Source: Clostridium sp. JN-1 (lineage in GTDB: Bacteria > Bacillota > Clostridia > Clostridiales > Clostridiaceae). From it: a stretch of 64,000 nucleotides of DNA. The notes beneath the pieces are model-generated. The model saw only the letters and a list, made by a program, of their open reading frames with translations, had not been told where the DNA came from and did not search any database. The stretch spans positions 1,426,001 through 1,490,000 of the forward strand of contig NZ_CP033465.1 in the NCBI RefSeq assembly GCF_003718715.1, given 5' to 3'. The translations under genes were made by a program, and so were the position numbers. Positions 44,254 to 53,303 of this stretch are shown here, piece by piece. How positions within the stretch are numbered: position 1 is the first letter of the stretch; each line of letters starts with the position of its first letter.

Positions 44254-46170
44254 ATGAATGTAGAAGTTATACTTGCAAATAAAGCTGGTTTTTGCTTTGG
44301 TGTAAAAAGAGCAGTAGATGAAGTTATAAATGTTCAAAAAAAATTTAACAAGAAAATATATACGTTAGGTCCATTAATACATAATAATGATGTTGTAAAG
44401 TATTTGGAAAGTAAAAATATATACTCTATAAGTTTAGAAGACACCAATAATTTAAGTGAAACAGATGTCATTGTAATAAGATCACATGGAGTTTCTAAAG
44501 AAGTTATGGATTTATTAAAATCAAAATTTGTTAATATAATAGATGCTACATGTCCTTATGTTTCAAGTATACATAAAAAAGTTTTCAAATATTATAACAA
44601 AGGATATTCAATATTAATAGTAGGAGATAAAATGCATCCCGAAGTTGTTGGCATTAATGGATGGTGTGATAACAAAGCTATTATATCTAAGGATGGAGGT
44701 AATTTAAATAAATTACCAAGTAAACTATGTATTGTTTCTCAAACTACTGAAAAGCAAAGTAATTGGGAGAAAGTTTTAAATATAGTTTCTAAGAACTGTA
44801 AAGAGTTTATAGCTTTTAACACCATATGTAGTTCCACAGAACTTAGACAAAAATCTGCAAGTGAATTATCTAAAAAGGCTGATTTAATGATTGTAATCGG
44901 GGGACGAAATAGTTCTAATACTACTAAATTATATGAAATATGTAAAAGCAATTGTACTAATACTATTCATGTCGAAAATTCAGGAGAAATACCTGATAAT
45001 ATAATTAATTTAAAAACAAAAGTTGTAGGTGTTACAGCAGGAGCTTCAACACCAGATTGGATAATAAAGGAGGCAATTTTAAAAATGAGTGAAGATAATA
45101 ACTTAGAAGTTAATGAACAATTAGCTTATATGGAAAAGAATGATAACCAAATAATAGTAGGAGAAATAATAGAAGGGACTGTTATTTCTGTAAATGAGAA
45201 AGAAGCTTTTCTTAATATAGGATATAAAGTAGATGGTGTTTTGCCTAAAACTGAAGTAACAAAATCACAAGATGAAGATTTAAGAAATTTAATAAAGGTG
45301 GATGAAAAGTTAGAAGTAAAGATCATAAGAAGAAAAGATGAAAATGGAAATGTTGTTTTATCAAAGATTGAAATTGAAAGAGAAAAGGCATATAAGAAAG
45401 TTAAAGAAGCTTTTGAAAATGAATCAACCTTAAAGGTTTTAGTTAAAGAGTCTGTAAATGGCGGATTGGTTGCAAGTTATAATGGAATAAGGGTGTTTAT
45501 TCCAGCTTCTCATGTTGAACTTTTTCATGTAGATGATCTTTCACAATATACCAATAAAGAATTAGATGTTAAAATTATAGAATTTGAAGAAAAGAGAAAG
45601 AGTACAAGAATAGTAGCTTCTAGAAGAAAAATATTAAAGGAAGAAAGGGCTAAGAAAGAGGAAGTTACTTGGGAAAAGTTACAAAAAGATACTATTGTAG
45701 AAGGTGAAGTTAAGAGGTTAACAAACTTTGGAGCATTTATAGATATTCAGGGGATAGATGGACTTTTACATGTATCAGAAATATGTTGGGGTAGAGTTGA
45801 AAAACCTGAGGATGTACTTAAAATAGGTCAGAAAATAAGGGTTTACATACTAGATATAGACAAGGAAAAGAAAAAGCTGTCACTTTCTATTAAAAAACTT
45901 ATGGATAATCCTTGGAATAATGTAGATATAAAGTATCCAGTGGGAAGCATAGTACTAGGAAAGGTTGTGCGTTTTGCAAACTTTGGAGCATTTGTAGAAT
46001 TAGAACCTGGTGTTGATGCATTAGTTCATATTTCACAAATAAGCCATAAGAGAATAAACAAACCTGATGATGTACTTAAGATAGGTCAAGAGATAAAAGC
46101 TAAAATATTAGATGTAAATAAGGTAGATAAAAAAATAGGCTTAAGTATAAAAGAGGTTGACGAAATATAA
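44254..46170 (+). CDS. ispH: Bifunctional HMBPP reductase (IspH) / S1 RNA-binding-domain protein
   Basis: 638 residues, two proteins in one. Residues 1-~285 are IspH with the three Fe-S cysteines Cys14 (AGFCFGVKRAV), Cys100 (DATCPYV) and Cys192 (NTICSSTELRQ); it makes IPP and DMAPP from HMBPP in the non-mevalonate pathway. Residues about 300-638 carry four S1 domains (the last two in FGAFIDIQGIDGLLHVSE and FGAFVELEPGVDALVHIS), resembling ribosomal protein S1. This fusion is known from many clostridia. The frame is continuous with no stop between the parts; an internal AAGGAGG at about 45067 before an ATG (45085) could allow the S1 part to be made alone, which would be worth testing. Confidence 0.95.
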   Translation: MNVEVILANKAGFCFGVKRAVDEVINVQKKFNKKIYTLGPLIHNNDVVKYLESKNIYSISLEDTNNLSETDVIVIRSHGVSKEVMDLLKSKFVNIIDATCPYVSSIHKKVFKYYNKGYSILIVGDKMHPEVVGINGWCDNKAIISKDGGNLNKLPSKLCIVSQTTEKQSNWEKVLNIVSKNCKEFIAFNTICSSTELRQKSASELSKKADLMIVIGGRNSSNTTKLYEICKSNCTNTIHVENSGEIPDNIINLKTKVVGVTAGASTPDWIIKEAILKMSEDNNLEVNEQLAYMEKNDNQIIVGEIIEGTVISVNEKEAFLNIGYKVDGVLPKTEVTKSQDEDLRNLIKVDEKLEVKIIRRKDENGNVVLSKIEIEREKAYKKVKEAFENESTLKVLVKESVNGGLVASYNGIRVFIPASHVELFHVDDLSQYTNKELDVKIIEFEEKRKSTRIVASRRKILKEERAKKEEVTWEKLQKDTIVEGEVKRLTNFGAFIDIQGIDGLLHVSEICWGRVEKPEDVLKIGQKIRVYILDIDKEKKKLSLSIKKLMDNPWNNVDIKYPVGSIVLGKVVRFANFGAFVELEPGVDALVHISQISHKRINKPDDVLKIGQEIKAKILDVNKVDKKIGLSIKEVDEI

Positions 46171-46199
46171 ATTTATTATTTTAATTAGATATCTTTACT

Positions 46200-46241
46200 A
46201 AAATGCGTGTAATATATAACTATATACCACGCATTTTTTAT
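46200..46241 (+). terminator. Rho-independent terminator after ispH-S1
   Basis: AAATGCGTG (46201-46209) pairs with CACGCATTT (46228-46236), with extra inner TATATA pairing, followed by a T tract. Confidence 0.85.
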
Positions 46242-46403
46242 ATATAATATAATACATAGTTAGTATAGAAATTAAGAGATATATCTAAGTAAATAGAGTT
46301 TTTTGCATGTATATTTAAAATAATGACTATATATATTGACTTTTTTATAATTTTTGATAAAATTTAATTGTTATATTTATATATGAGGAGGTAGACATGG
46401 ACA

Positions 46404-46784
46404 ATGAATGAATTAGGAAGACATATTTTATCAGAAATTTACGGCTGTAATTCAGAAATCTTGAATAACAAGGAACTTATAGAAAAGATAATGGTTGATT
46501 CAGCTTTAAAGGCTGGTGCAGAAGTAAGAGAAGTTGTTTTTCACAAATTTAGTCCTCAAGGGGTCAGTGGAGTTGTTATAATATCTGAATCTCATTTAAC
46601 AATTCATACATGGCCAGAGCTTGGATATGCTGCTGTTGATGTATTTACTTGCGGTGATAGAATAAATCCATGGAATGCCTGTAATTACATGACAGAAAAG
46701 TTAGATGCTAAAAATATGACAGCTACGGAAGTGAAAAGAGGTATATTTGAACAACCAGTATCAGTCAAAGCATTAGATATATAA
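46404..46784 (+). CDS. speD: S-adenosylmethionine decarboxylase proenzyme (SpeH type)
   Basis: 126 residues, the short bacterial class 1b form. The pyruvoyl-forming site is ESHL, with self-cleavage expected between Glu62 and Ser63; His68 and Cys83 are the other processing/catalytic residues. It decarboxylates SAM to supply the aminopropyl group for spermidine. The start ATG (46404) is 12 bases from GAGGAGG; another ATG at 46397 is better placed but opens only a four-codon frame (MDNE) that overlaps the real start. No speE or speB lies beside it. Followed by a terminator. Confidence 0.95.
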   Translation: MNELGRHILSEIYGCNSEILNNKELIEKIMVDSALKAGAEVREVVFHKFSPQGVSGVVIISESHLTIHTWPELGYAAVDVFTCGDRINPWNACNYMTEKLDAKNMTATEVKRGIFEQPVSVKALDI

Positions 46785-46816
46785 AAGATCATCGCCAAGA
46801 TGGTCTTTTATTATTT
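46783..46816 (+). terminator. Rho-independent terminator after the SAM decarboxylase gene
   Basis: AAAAGATCATC (46783-46793) pairs with GATGGTCTTTT (46799-46809) with one G-T pair and a five-base loop; T-rich tail follows. Confidence 0.88.
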
Positions 46817-46882
46817 GCTATACTGTAATAATTTTTATCTCCAATAATATACTTTATTAAAGAACTAATTGGAGGTAATCAT

Positions 46883-47929
46883 ATGGAAGAACATAAAAGT
46901 GATTATGATATATGTGAAAAAGAAAAAGAAATGATAGATACTGTACTTGAAAGATATAATTTTGATGTTCTAAGTGTTAAAAAAGTTAGAAGTGTATATA
47001 AGCTTAAAACATCAGATGAAAATATATGTTTGAAAAAGATTAAACATGGTAAAAATAAACCTTATAATGGAAGTTTACTTGTGGAACAGCTTTTAAATAA
47101 TGGCTTCTCAAATACAGCAAAGTATTATAAAACCGAAGATGGGCATAACTATGTAAGATTTAAAAATTTATTGTTTTATGCTACAGAATGGATAGATGGT
47201 GAAGAATGTGACTTAAACAATATAGATGAAGCCGTTGAATGTGTAAAGCTGCTCGCTAAGTATCATTTAGCTGCAAGTAAAATAGATGTAAGTAAACTCA
47301 AAATAAGAAATAATATAAAAAACTGGGACAGAGTATTTACTAAAAACATGCATGATTTTGAAAAATTTGAAAGAATAATAAAAAATAAAAAATTAAAAAC
47401 AAAATTTGATTTATTATATAAAAATTATATAGAGAGTATGTATTATAAAGGTATGGTGTCAGTACATTTTTTAAACACTTCAGAGTATTATAAGCTGTCA
47501 AAACAATCAAATCGAAGAAAAACTATATGTCATGATAGCTTCTATTATCAAAATATAATTAAAAAAGGGAATAAGTATTATATAATAGATTTAGATAGTA
47601 TAATTATTGACTTACATGTAAATGATCTAGGCAAATTAATAAGACGATTAATGTTTAAGAAAGGCTATGAGTGGGATTTTAATAAAACATTGAAACTAAT
47701 TGATGCATATAATTCTATAAATAGGTTAACTAAAAGCGAACTTGAAGTAATGCTGGCTTTAATTGTTTTTCCACATAAGTTTTGGAAGTTAGGTCAAAAA
47801 AGGTATATAAAACACAAGACCTGGAGTGAACAAAAGTATTTGCACAAGCTTGAGAGGTTAATAAAGTATGATGAAATTCAAAATAAGTTCTTGGAAGACT
47901 ATTTAAAATATCTCGATAAATATGAGTAA
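46883..47929 (+). CDS. CotS family spore coat protein (kinase-like fold)
   Basis: 348 residues. The sequence follows the CotS/YutH/YtaA pattern, a protein-kinase/phosphotransferase-like fold: N-lobe LKTSDENICLKKIKH, hinge YATEWIDGEE, catalytic-loop-like ICHDSFYYQNII and metal-site-like YYIIDLDSI. In spore formers such proteins are in the spore coat; a true kinase activity has been shown for few (CotH is a separate family). ATG has TTGGAGG upstream. Strong sign that the organism sporulates. A GNAT gene follows on the same strand. Confidence 0.88.
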   Translation: MEEHKSDYDICEKEKEMIDTVLERYNFDVLSVKKVRSVYKLKTSDENICLKKIKHGKNKPYNGSLLVEQLLNNGFSNTAKYYKTEDGHNYVRFKNLLFYATEWIDGEECDLNNIDEAVECVKLLAKYHLAASKIDVSKLKIRNNIKNWDRVFTKNMHDFEKFERIIKNKKLKTKFDLLYKNYIESMYYKGMVSVHFLNTSEYYKLSKQSNRRKTICHDSFYYQNIIKKGNKYYIIDLDSIIIDLHVNDLGKLIRRLMFKKGYEWDFNKTLKLIDAYNSINRLTKSELEVMLALIVFPHKFWKLGQKRYIKHKTWSEQKYLHKLERLIKYDEIQNKFLEDYLKYLDKYE

Positions 47930-48006
47930 ATTTGACTTGCAAAAAATTAAGAATTATACTTAAATTGTTATTATGATTATATCTGAGATGATTAAGAGGA
48001 TAATTA

Positions 48007-48885
48007 ATGATGTATCAAATTATGAGTTTAAATAAAAAAAATTTAAATGAATTTAGAAGATTAAATGAAAATAAAAGTAATTTCAATTGTTTAAATAAAA
48101 ATTTCTTTGAAATATATGATAAGTGCAGTTTTGCACAAAAAGTGCTTTTGAGAAGAAAAGTAAGGCTGCTAAAGCAAGATTTAAATTATATAGGATACAT
48201 ATGGTATAATGTGAATTGCAGTTATAGAAATACCTACATAATAAATGCTTTAAATATTGAAAATTTTGAAACAGGATTAATTGCTCCATATAAGTATCTA
48301 ATAGATAAACTTAGGAGAAATTCTACCTTTTATTATATATGTGAAAATAATGACTATAACTATAAAGTCTTAAAAAAGATTGGATTTGAAAAAAAAGAAG
48401 GTACTTTAATATTAAATTTGAATTTAAATCAAAGTATACCATTAATTATTAAAGATGATATAAATTTTGAGGTTTTAAAAATCGGTAGAGATGAGAAAAA
48501 AAGGTGCCATATTCAAAATAAAATATTTAAAAATAATGAGAGAATACCACTTAATTTAAATGATATTTATTTTGATGAGATGCAAAGTTATTATTTAAAC
48601 AATGGTGCTATATTTATAAAAAAAGGTGAGACATATATTGGATATGGACAAATAATATTAGAAGATAATACTCCAACTATAGTTAACTTTGGAATTTTAG
48701 AAGAGTTTAGAGGAAATGATTACAGCAAATGTCTTCTGACTTATTTGCTAAAAATTATAATGTGCAATGGTTTTGATAGAGCTAAGATAAAAGTTAAAAC
48801 TTTTAACTATATAGCTTTAAATTTATATAAACAGATGGGATTTAAAGTTGAAAATAAGAGATACAAATGGCAAATAAAAACATAA
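48007..48885 (+). CDS. GNAT family N-acetyltransferase
   Basis: 292 residues. The C-terminal ~120 residues form the GNAT fold with IVNFGILEEFRGNDYSK (acetyl-CoA-binding motif A) and the closing NLYKQMGFKVENKRY. The N-terminal half resembles a second, degenerate GNAT domain (YICENNDYNYKVLKKIGF). The substrate is unknown. Very rich in Asn, Lys and Ile like its neighbour. ATG-ATG start with AAGAGGA upstream. Ends at a strong bidirectional terminator. Confidence 0.82.
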   Translation: MMYQIMSLNKKNLNEFRRLNENKSNFNCLNKNFFEIYDKCSFAQKVLLRRKVRLLKQDLNYIGYIWYNVNCSYRNTYIINALNIENFETGLIAPYKYLIDKLRRNSTFYYICENNDYNYKVLKKIGFEKKEGTLILNLNLNQSIPLIIKDDINFEVLKIGRDEKKRCHIQNKIFKNNERIPLNLNDIYFDEMQSYYLNNGAIFIKKGETYIGYGQIILEDNTPTIVNFGILEEFRGNDYSKCLLTYLLKIIMCNGFDRAKIKVKTFNYIALNLYKQMGFKVENKRYKWQIKT

Positions 48886-48916
48886 CCCCATGTGTATAGG
48901 GGTTATGTTTTATTTT
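48877..48916. terminator. Bidirectional terminator between GNAT and aminotransferase genes
   Basis: Perfect 13-bp stem: AAAACATAACCCC (48877-48889) / GGGGTTATGTTTT (48899-48911). It begins at the end of the GNAT gene and serves the convergent gene as well. Confidence 0.9.
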
Positions 48917-48918
48917 GC

Positions 48919-50115
48919 TTATTCGTGATTTTTTTTGTATTCTTCTAATGCTATCTTTAATATATCCACAGCATCCTTTAATGAATCACAATTTAAGCAA
49001 TAAGATATTCTTACTTCATCCTTACCAATACCAGGAGTAGCATAAAATCCTTCAGCAGGAGCTACCATAACAGTTTTGCCATCATGGCTAAAATCAGTTA
49101 AAAGGTATTTAGCAAAATCCTCAGCATTTTTAACAGGAAGTTTAGCAACTACGTAAAATGCACCTGAAGGTTTTTTACAAATTACATCAGGTATCTTACT
49201 CAAACCTTCCATAAGAATATCTCTTCTATGTTGGTATTCTTTTCTAGTTTCAACAAAGTAACTTTCTGGAGTATCCTTTAATGCTGCAGCACCTACCTGT
49301 TCTACAGTAGGAACACAAAGCCTTGATTGGCAAAGTTTCATTATGTTGTGCATTAGTTCATGGTTCTTTGAAGCAACTAAACCTATTCTAGCACCACAAG
49401 CACTATAACGTTTAGATATACTGTCTACAACTATTACTCTATCAGCAATATCCTTCAATGTTAAAGTTGATGTATATTTTAAGTTATCATATACAAATTC
49501 CCTGTAAACTTCATCTGCAATTAAGAATAAATCATGTTCTTTTGCTATATCACCAAGCATCCTTAATTCTTCAGGAGTGTATACAACACCTGTTGGATTT
49601 CCAGGGTTTGAAATCATTATAGCTTTTGTTTTGTCTGTAATTTTACTAACTATATCTTCTTTTTTAGGAAGATGGAATCCTTCTTCTGCTTTTGTCAAGA
49701 ATGGAACTACTTTTGCATCAGCTACATTTGAAAATCCAGTATAATTTGTATAGAAAGGTTCTGGAATTATAATTTCATCTCCTGGATCACAAAGTGCTTG
49801 AAATGTTAACATTATAGCTTCGCTTCCGCCATTAGTTACTACTAGTTCTTCTTTAGTAAATTCTGTTCCCCATTTTTTATAATATTCTATAAAGCTTTCT
49901 TGAAGTTCTTCCATACCTTGAGATTCAGTATACTTTAAAACATCTTCTCTAAAAGAAGAAATAGCATCGAAAAAAGGTTTAGGAGTCAAGACATCTGGCT
50001 GACCTATGTTTAGATGATATACCTTTATACCCTTTTTCTTAGCTTCATTAGCATAAGGTGCTAACTTACGAATAGGTGAAAATTTCATGTTTAATATTCT
50101 GTTTGATAATTTCAT
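48919..50115 (-). CDS. PLP-dependent class I aminotransferase (AspB-like)
   Basis: 398 residues. Fold-type I signatures: NIGQPDVLTP, the ISNPGNPTGVVYTPEE region, the substrate/PLP Asp-Tyr context LIADEVYREF and the PLP lysine in VDSISKRYSACGARIG. Family members move amino groups between aspartate, alanine or aromatic amino acids and 2-oxoglutarate. The exact substrate cannot be told. ATG preceded by GGGGGGT. It lies downstream of the small Cys-containing gene and the second aminotransferase on the same strand. Confidence 0.9.
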   Translation of the reverse strand: MKLSNRILNMKFSPIRKLAPYANEAKKKGIKVYHLNIGQPDVLTPKPFFDAISSFREDVLKYTESQGMEELQESFIEYYKKWGTEFTKEELVVTNGGSEAIMLTFQALCDPGDEIIIPEPFYTNYTGFSNVADAKVVPFLTKAEEGFHLPKKEDIVSKITDKTKAIMISNPGNPTGVVYTPEELRMLGDIAKEHDLFLIADEVYREFVYDNLKYTSTLTLKDIADRVIVVDSISKRYSACGARIGLVASKNHELMHNIMKLCQSRLCVPTVEQVGAAALKDTPESYFVETRKEYQHRRDILMEGLSKIPDVICKKPSGAFYVVAKLPVKNAEDFAKYLLTDFSHDGKTVMVAPAEGFYATPGIGKDEVRISYCLNCDSLKDAVDILKIALEEYKKNHE

Positions 50116-50215
50116 TTAAAAATACCCCCCAAAAACATAATAATTTATTTAATATAATAGATAAAATATAATGTAACATTTTAATCTATAAATATTATTC
50201 TTTAATTATTGCAAC

Positions 50216-50371
50216 TTATTTTAAAGTAGTTTCAATTGGTACGTGTATAGATTTTAGTTCAAACATACCTTCGCAAGGAAGACCAGTAAAATAGCTTCTG
50301 TCACATATACAATTTGATCTTAGATATTTTTTATTTTCATTATTTTGATCTGGATTTTTTATATCGTACAT
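50216..50371 (-). CDS. 51-residue Cys-containing small protein, unknown function
   Basis: ATG at 50371 on the minus strand, preceded by a perfect AAAAGGAGG, encodes a 51-residue hydrophilic protein starting MYDIKNPDQNN and ending HVPIETTLK. Three cysteines lie at 21, 23 and 33 (SNCICDRS and LPCEGMF), so a metal-binding knuckle or a disulfide is possible. No family recognised. It fills an otherwise empty 325-base gap between two aminotransferase genes. Its ribosome-binding site is the 3' arm of an 11-bp hairpin (50381-50412), suggesting control of translation. Strong signals make it likely real, though it was not in the usual gene-length range. Confidence 0.72.
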   Translation of the reverse strand: MYDIKNPDQNNENKKYLRSNCICDRSYFTGLPCEGMFELKSIHVPIETTLK

Positions 50372-50380
50372 ATTACATTC

Positions 50381-50418
50381 CTCCTTTTAGGCATAGTTTA
50401 ACCTAAAAGGAGTTTTTT
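50381..50418 (-). promoter_or_regulatory. Hairpin enclosing the ribosome-binding site of the small gene
   Basis: CTCCTTTTAGG (50381-50391) and CCTAAAAGGAG (50402-50412) are exact 11-bp inverted repeats. On the minus strand the downstream arm contains the AAAAGGAGG of the 51-residue gene. On the plus strand a TTTTTT run follows, so it would work as an intrinsic terminator only for plus-strand (antisense) transcripts. Confidence 0.65.
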
Positions 50419-50440
50419 AGTATAGTTTATTATTCATATA

Positions 50441-51625
50441 TTAATAATATTTGGAAAGTACTTTTCCTAATCTCTTAATTCCTTCAATGATTTTGTCTTC
50501 ACTCATACAAGAATAATTTAATCTAAAGTAATTAGGATGACCGCCATTAGGGAAGAAAGAACCTCCAGGAACATATGCTACATTTTCCTTTAGTGCTTCT
50601 TTTAATATTTCAGCAGCATCTAACCCTTCTTTTAGTTCAACCCATGTAAATAATCCACCGTATGGGCAAGTGTGCTTTGTGCCTTTTGGAAAATATTTAT
50701 CCATACTTTCAAGCATTAAAGTTCTGCGTTTTCCATACGTTTTTATGATATTCTTAATATGATCTTCTAAATTATACTTTTGCATGAATAAAGCAGCTAT
50801 TCTTTGATCTAATGTACTGCATTGAAGATCTGCGCCTTGCTTTACTATTATATATTTTTGTAATATAGAATTTTCTGCACATACCCAACCAAGTCTTAAA
50901 CCAGGAGAAAAAATCTTAGAAAAAGTTCCAAGGTAAATTACCCAACCTTCTTTATCAAAACTTTTAATAGATGGGTGTCTAGTTCCTTCAAATATAAGAT
51001 CACCATAAGGGTTATCTTCTATTACTGGAACTTTGTATTTGGCAGCGAGTTCTGCAATAGCTTTTCTTCTATCATCCGGCAAAGTTTTTCCAGTTGGATT
51101 TTGAAAATCTGGAACGGTATATATAAGTTTTACATTAGGATCTGATTTTAATATATTTTCTAATTCATCAATTACCATACCGTTTTCATCCATTGGTACT
51201 TCTGCAAATTTTGGTCTATATGCTCTAAATGCATTGATGGCACCTAGATAACTAGGACTTTCACATACTATGGTATCTCCTTCATTTACAAAAATTTTAG
51301 CAGAGAACTCTAGTGCTTGTTGAGAACCAGTAGTAATTGCAATATCATCACAAGTTACATTCACTTTAGCAGCAGACATCCTTTGTTTTGCGATTAGTTC
51401 TCTTAATGGTTTAAAACCTTCTGTAGAACTATATTGTAGAGCAGCTTCACCATCTTTTTTAAGTACCTCTTGTGTTACATCACTTACTTCCTTAACAGGA
51501 AATAACTCAGGAGCAGGTAATCCACCAGCAAATGAAATAATTTCGGGCATTTCAGTAAACTTTAAAAGCTCTCTAATTTCTGAGGCTTTTAAACCTTCTG
51601 CTCTTTCTGAAAATTGCACCTTCAT
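50441..51625 (-). CDS. PLP-dependent aminotransferase (2-aminoadipate/MocR-like, no DNA-binding domain)
   Basis: 394 residues, the aminotransferase fold of the LysN/ARO8/MocR group without a GntR N-terminus. Motifs: ISFAGGLPAPELFP at the start, TTGSQQALEF, VPDFQNPTGKTL, IEDNPYGDLIFEG and the PLP lysine in GTFSKIFSPGLRLGW. Likely amino donor/acceptor: broad, for example 2-aminoadipate, aromatic or branched amino acids. ATG has AGGAGGG upstream. No obvious terminator between it and the small gene downstream, so they may be cotranscribed. Confidence 0.9.
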   Translation of the reverse strand: MKVQFSERAEGLKASEIRELLKFTEMPEIISFAGGLPAPELFPVKEVSDVTQEVLKKDGEAALQYSSTEGFKPLRELIAKQRMSAAKVNVTCDDIAITTGSQQALEFSAKIFVNEGDTIVCESPSYLGAINAFRAYRPKFAEVPMDENGMVIDELENILKSDPNVKLIYTVPDFQNPTGKTLPDDRRKAIAELAAKYKVPVIEDNPYGDLIFEGTRHPSIKSFDKEGWVIYLGTFSKIFSPGLRLGWVCAENSILQKYIIVKQGADLQCSTLDQRIAALFMQKYNLEDHIKNIIKTYGKRRTLMLESMDKYFPKGTKHTCPYGGLFTWVELKEGLDAAEILKEALKENVAYVPGGSFFPNGGHPNYFRLNYSCMSEDKIIEGIKRLGKVLSKYY

Positions 51626-51934
51626 AAAAATCCCTCCTAAATATTATATAATGAATGTACAATATAGATATTCTATAAAAGGTTTAAATATCCTCTTTAT
51701 TTGGAGAAATTTGTAATGATTAAAGTATTTCTTTTAATTTAATGATACCGTTTTTTATGCCCTTTTTCAATATAAATTTTCTATAAATATGTTTAACCAA
51801 GAATATTTGGTACTATTTTATATTTGAAAAGAGTTTTTAATACAAGGTACATTAAATTAGATATTGCAATGGAAATATAGTATAATGTAACATGTTAATA
51901 AAACTTAAGTTTAGCTATGAGGTGAATAATATTT
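51626..51934. other. Divergent intergenic region upstream of miaB, no gene seen
   Basis: A 309-base AT-rich gap between divergent genes. A TATAAT hexamer at 51881-51886 is a candidate -10 for the miaB-mutS-mutL-miaA-hfq block, without a convincing -35 at normal spacing. No hairpin, repeat or small gene with a ribosome-binding site was recognised. Confidence 0.45.
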
Positions 51935-53263
51935 ATGGATAAAAATAAAAAAAAGTTTTTTATAGAAACCTGGGGCTGTCAGATGAACGAAGAGGACTCT
52001 GAAAAGTTATCAGGAATGCTTAGAAAAATTGGATATGATAGAACAGATATTAGGGAAGATTCTGATTTAATAATTTTTAATACATGCTGTGTAAGAGAAA
52101 ACGCTGAACTCAAAGTATACGGTAATTTAGGAGCTTTAAAATCTCTTAAAAAGAGAAAGCCAGAACTTGTTATAGCTGTGTGTGGATGCATGATGCAGCA
52201 AAAGGAGATGGCTCAAAAAGTTGTAAAGAAATTCCCTTTTGTTGATATAGTTTTTGGTACACATAATACATATAAATTTCCTGAATACTTAAATACAGTT
52301 AAGCAAAATGGAACATCTGTAATTGCAATACAAGATAAAGAAGATGGCATAATTGAAGGTATTCCGATAGATAGAGAAAGTAAAATTAAAGCATTTGTTA
52401 CTATAATGTACGGATGTAACAATTTTTGTACTTACTGCGTAGTTCCATATGTGCGAGGCAGGGAGAGAAGTAGAAAACCTGAGGATATAGAAAGAGAAAT
52501 AGTTGAATTAGTATCAAAAGGTTATAAAGAAGTTACTTTGTTAGGACAAAATGTTAATTCTTATGGTAAGGGATTAAATCCGGAGATAAATTTTGCTGAG
52601 CTTTTAAGGAGAATCAATAAAATTGAAGGACTTGAGAGAATTAGATTTATGACTTCTCATCCTAAGGATTTAACAAGAGATGTAATAGATGCTGTTGCTC
52701 AATGTGATAAGGTATGTGAACACATACATTTACCTGTACAATCCGGTTCTACAAAAATATTAAATAAAATGAATAGAAAATATACCTGTGAACAGTATTT
52801 AAAATTAGTTAGTGATATAAAACAAACTATACCTAATGCAGCAATAACTACAGATATAATAGTAGGATTTCCTGGGGAAACTGAAGAAGATTTTGAATGT
52901 ACATTAGATCTTGCAAAACAAGTTGAATATGACTCAGCATTTACATTTTTATATTCAAAACGAGAAAATACACCTGCTAAGGAAATGGAAGGGCATATAC
53001 CTGAAGACATAAAACATGAAAGATTTGAAAGGCTAGTTAAGGTAATAAATGAGTCATGTAGTAAAAAGAATGCTGAATACGAAGGAAGAGTAGAAGAAAT
53101 TTTAGTTGAAGGTTTTAGTAAAAATGATATTAACAAACTCACTGGAAGGACTAGAACTGGAAAATTGGTGAATTTCACAGGAAATAAGGAACATATTGGT
53201 GAATTGGTCAGCGTAAAGATAACTAAAGCCAAGTCATTTTCATTAGAAGGAGAAGAAGTATAA
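51935..53263 (+). CDS. miaB: tRNA-2-methylthio-N6-dimethylallyladenosine synthase
   Basis: 442 residues. N-terminal UPF0004 domain with three cluster cysteines ([25 protein letters not shown]), radical SAM CxxxCxxC in [17 protein letters not shown], and a C-terminal TRAM domain. It adds the methylthio group to i6A37 in tRNAs, working after MiaA, encoded four genes downstream. GAGGTG precedes ATG. The first gene of the miaB-mutS-mutL-miaA-hfq block. Confidence 0.96.
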   Translation: MDKNKKKFFIETWGCQMNEEDSEKLSGMLRKIGYDRTDIREDSDLIIFNTCCVRENAELKVYGNLGALKSLKKRKPELVIAVCGCMMQQKEMAQKVVKKFPFVDIVFGTHNTYKFPEYLNTVKQNGTSVIAIQDKEDGIIEGIPIDRESKIKAFVTIMYGCNNFCTYCVVPYVRGRERSRKPEDIEREIVELVSKGYKEVTLLGQNVNSYGKGLNPEINFAELLRRINKIEGLERIRFMTSHPKDLTRDVIDAVAQCDKVCEHIHLPVQSGSTKILNKMNRKYTCEQYLKLVSDIKQTIPNAAITTDIIVGFPGETEEDFECTLDLAKQVEYDSAFTFLYSKRENTPAKEMEGHIPEDIKHERFERLVKVINESCSKKNAEYEGRVEEILVEGFSKNDINKLTGRTRTGKLVNFTGNKEHIGELVSVKITKAKSFSLEGEEV

Positions 53264-53303
53264 AACACTCATTACATCGATTTAAAGAATGGAGGTTTTA
53301 CTA

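Noticed and set aside
52699-53268. 189-codon open frame on the minus strand
   Set aside because: It is antisense to miaB, has no ribosome-binding site and low-complexity Ser/Phe-rich content typical of a shadow frame.
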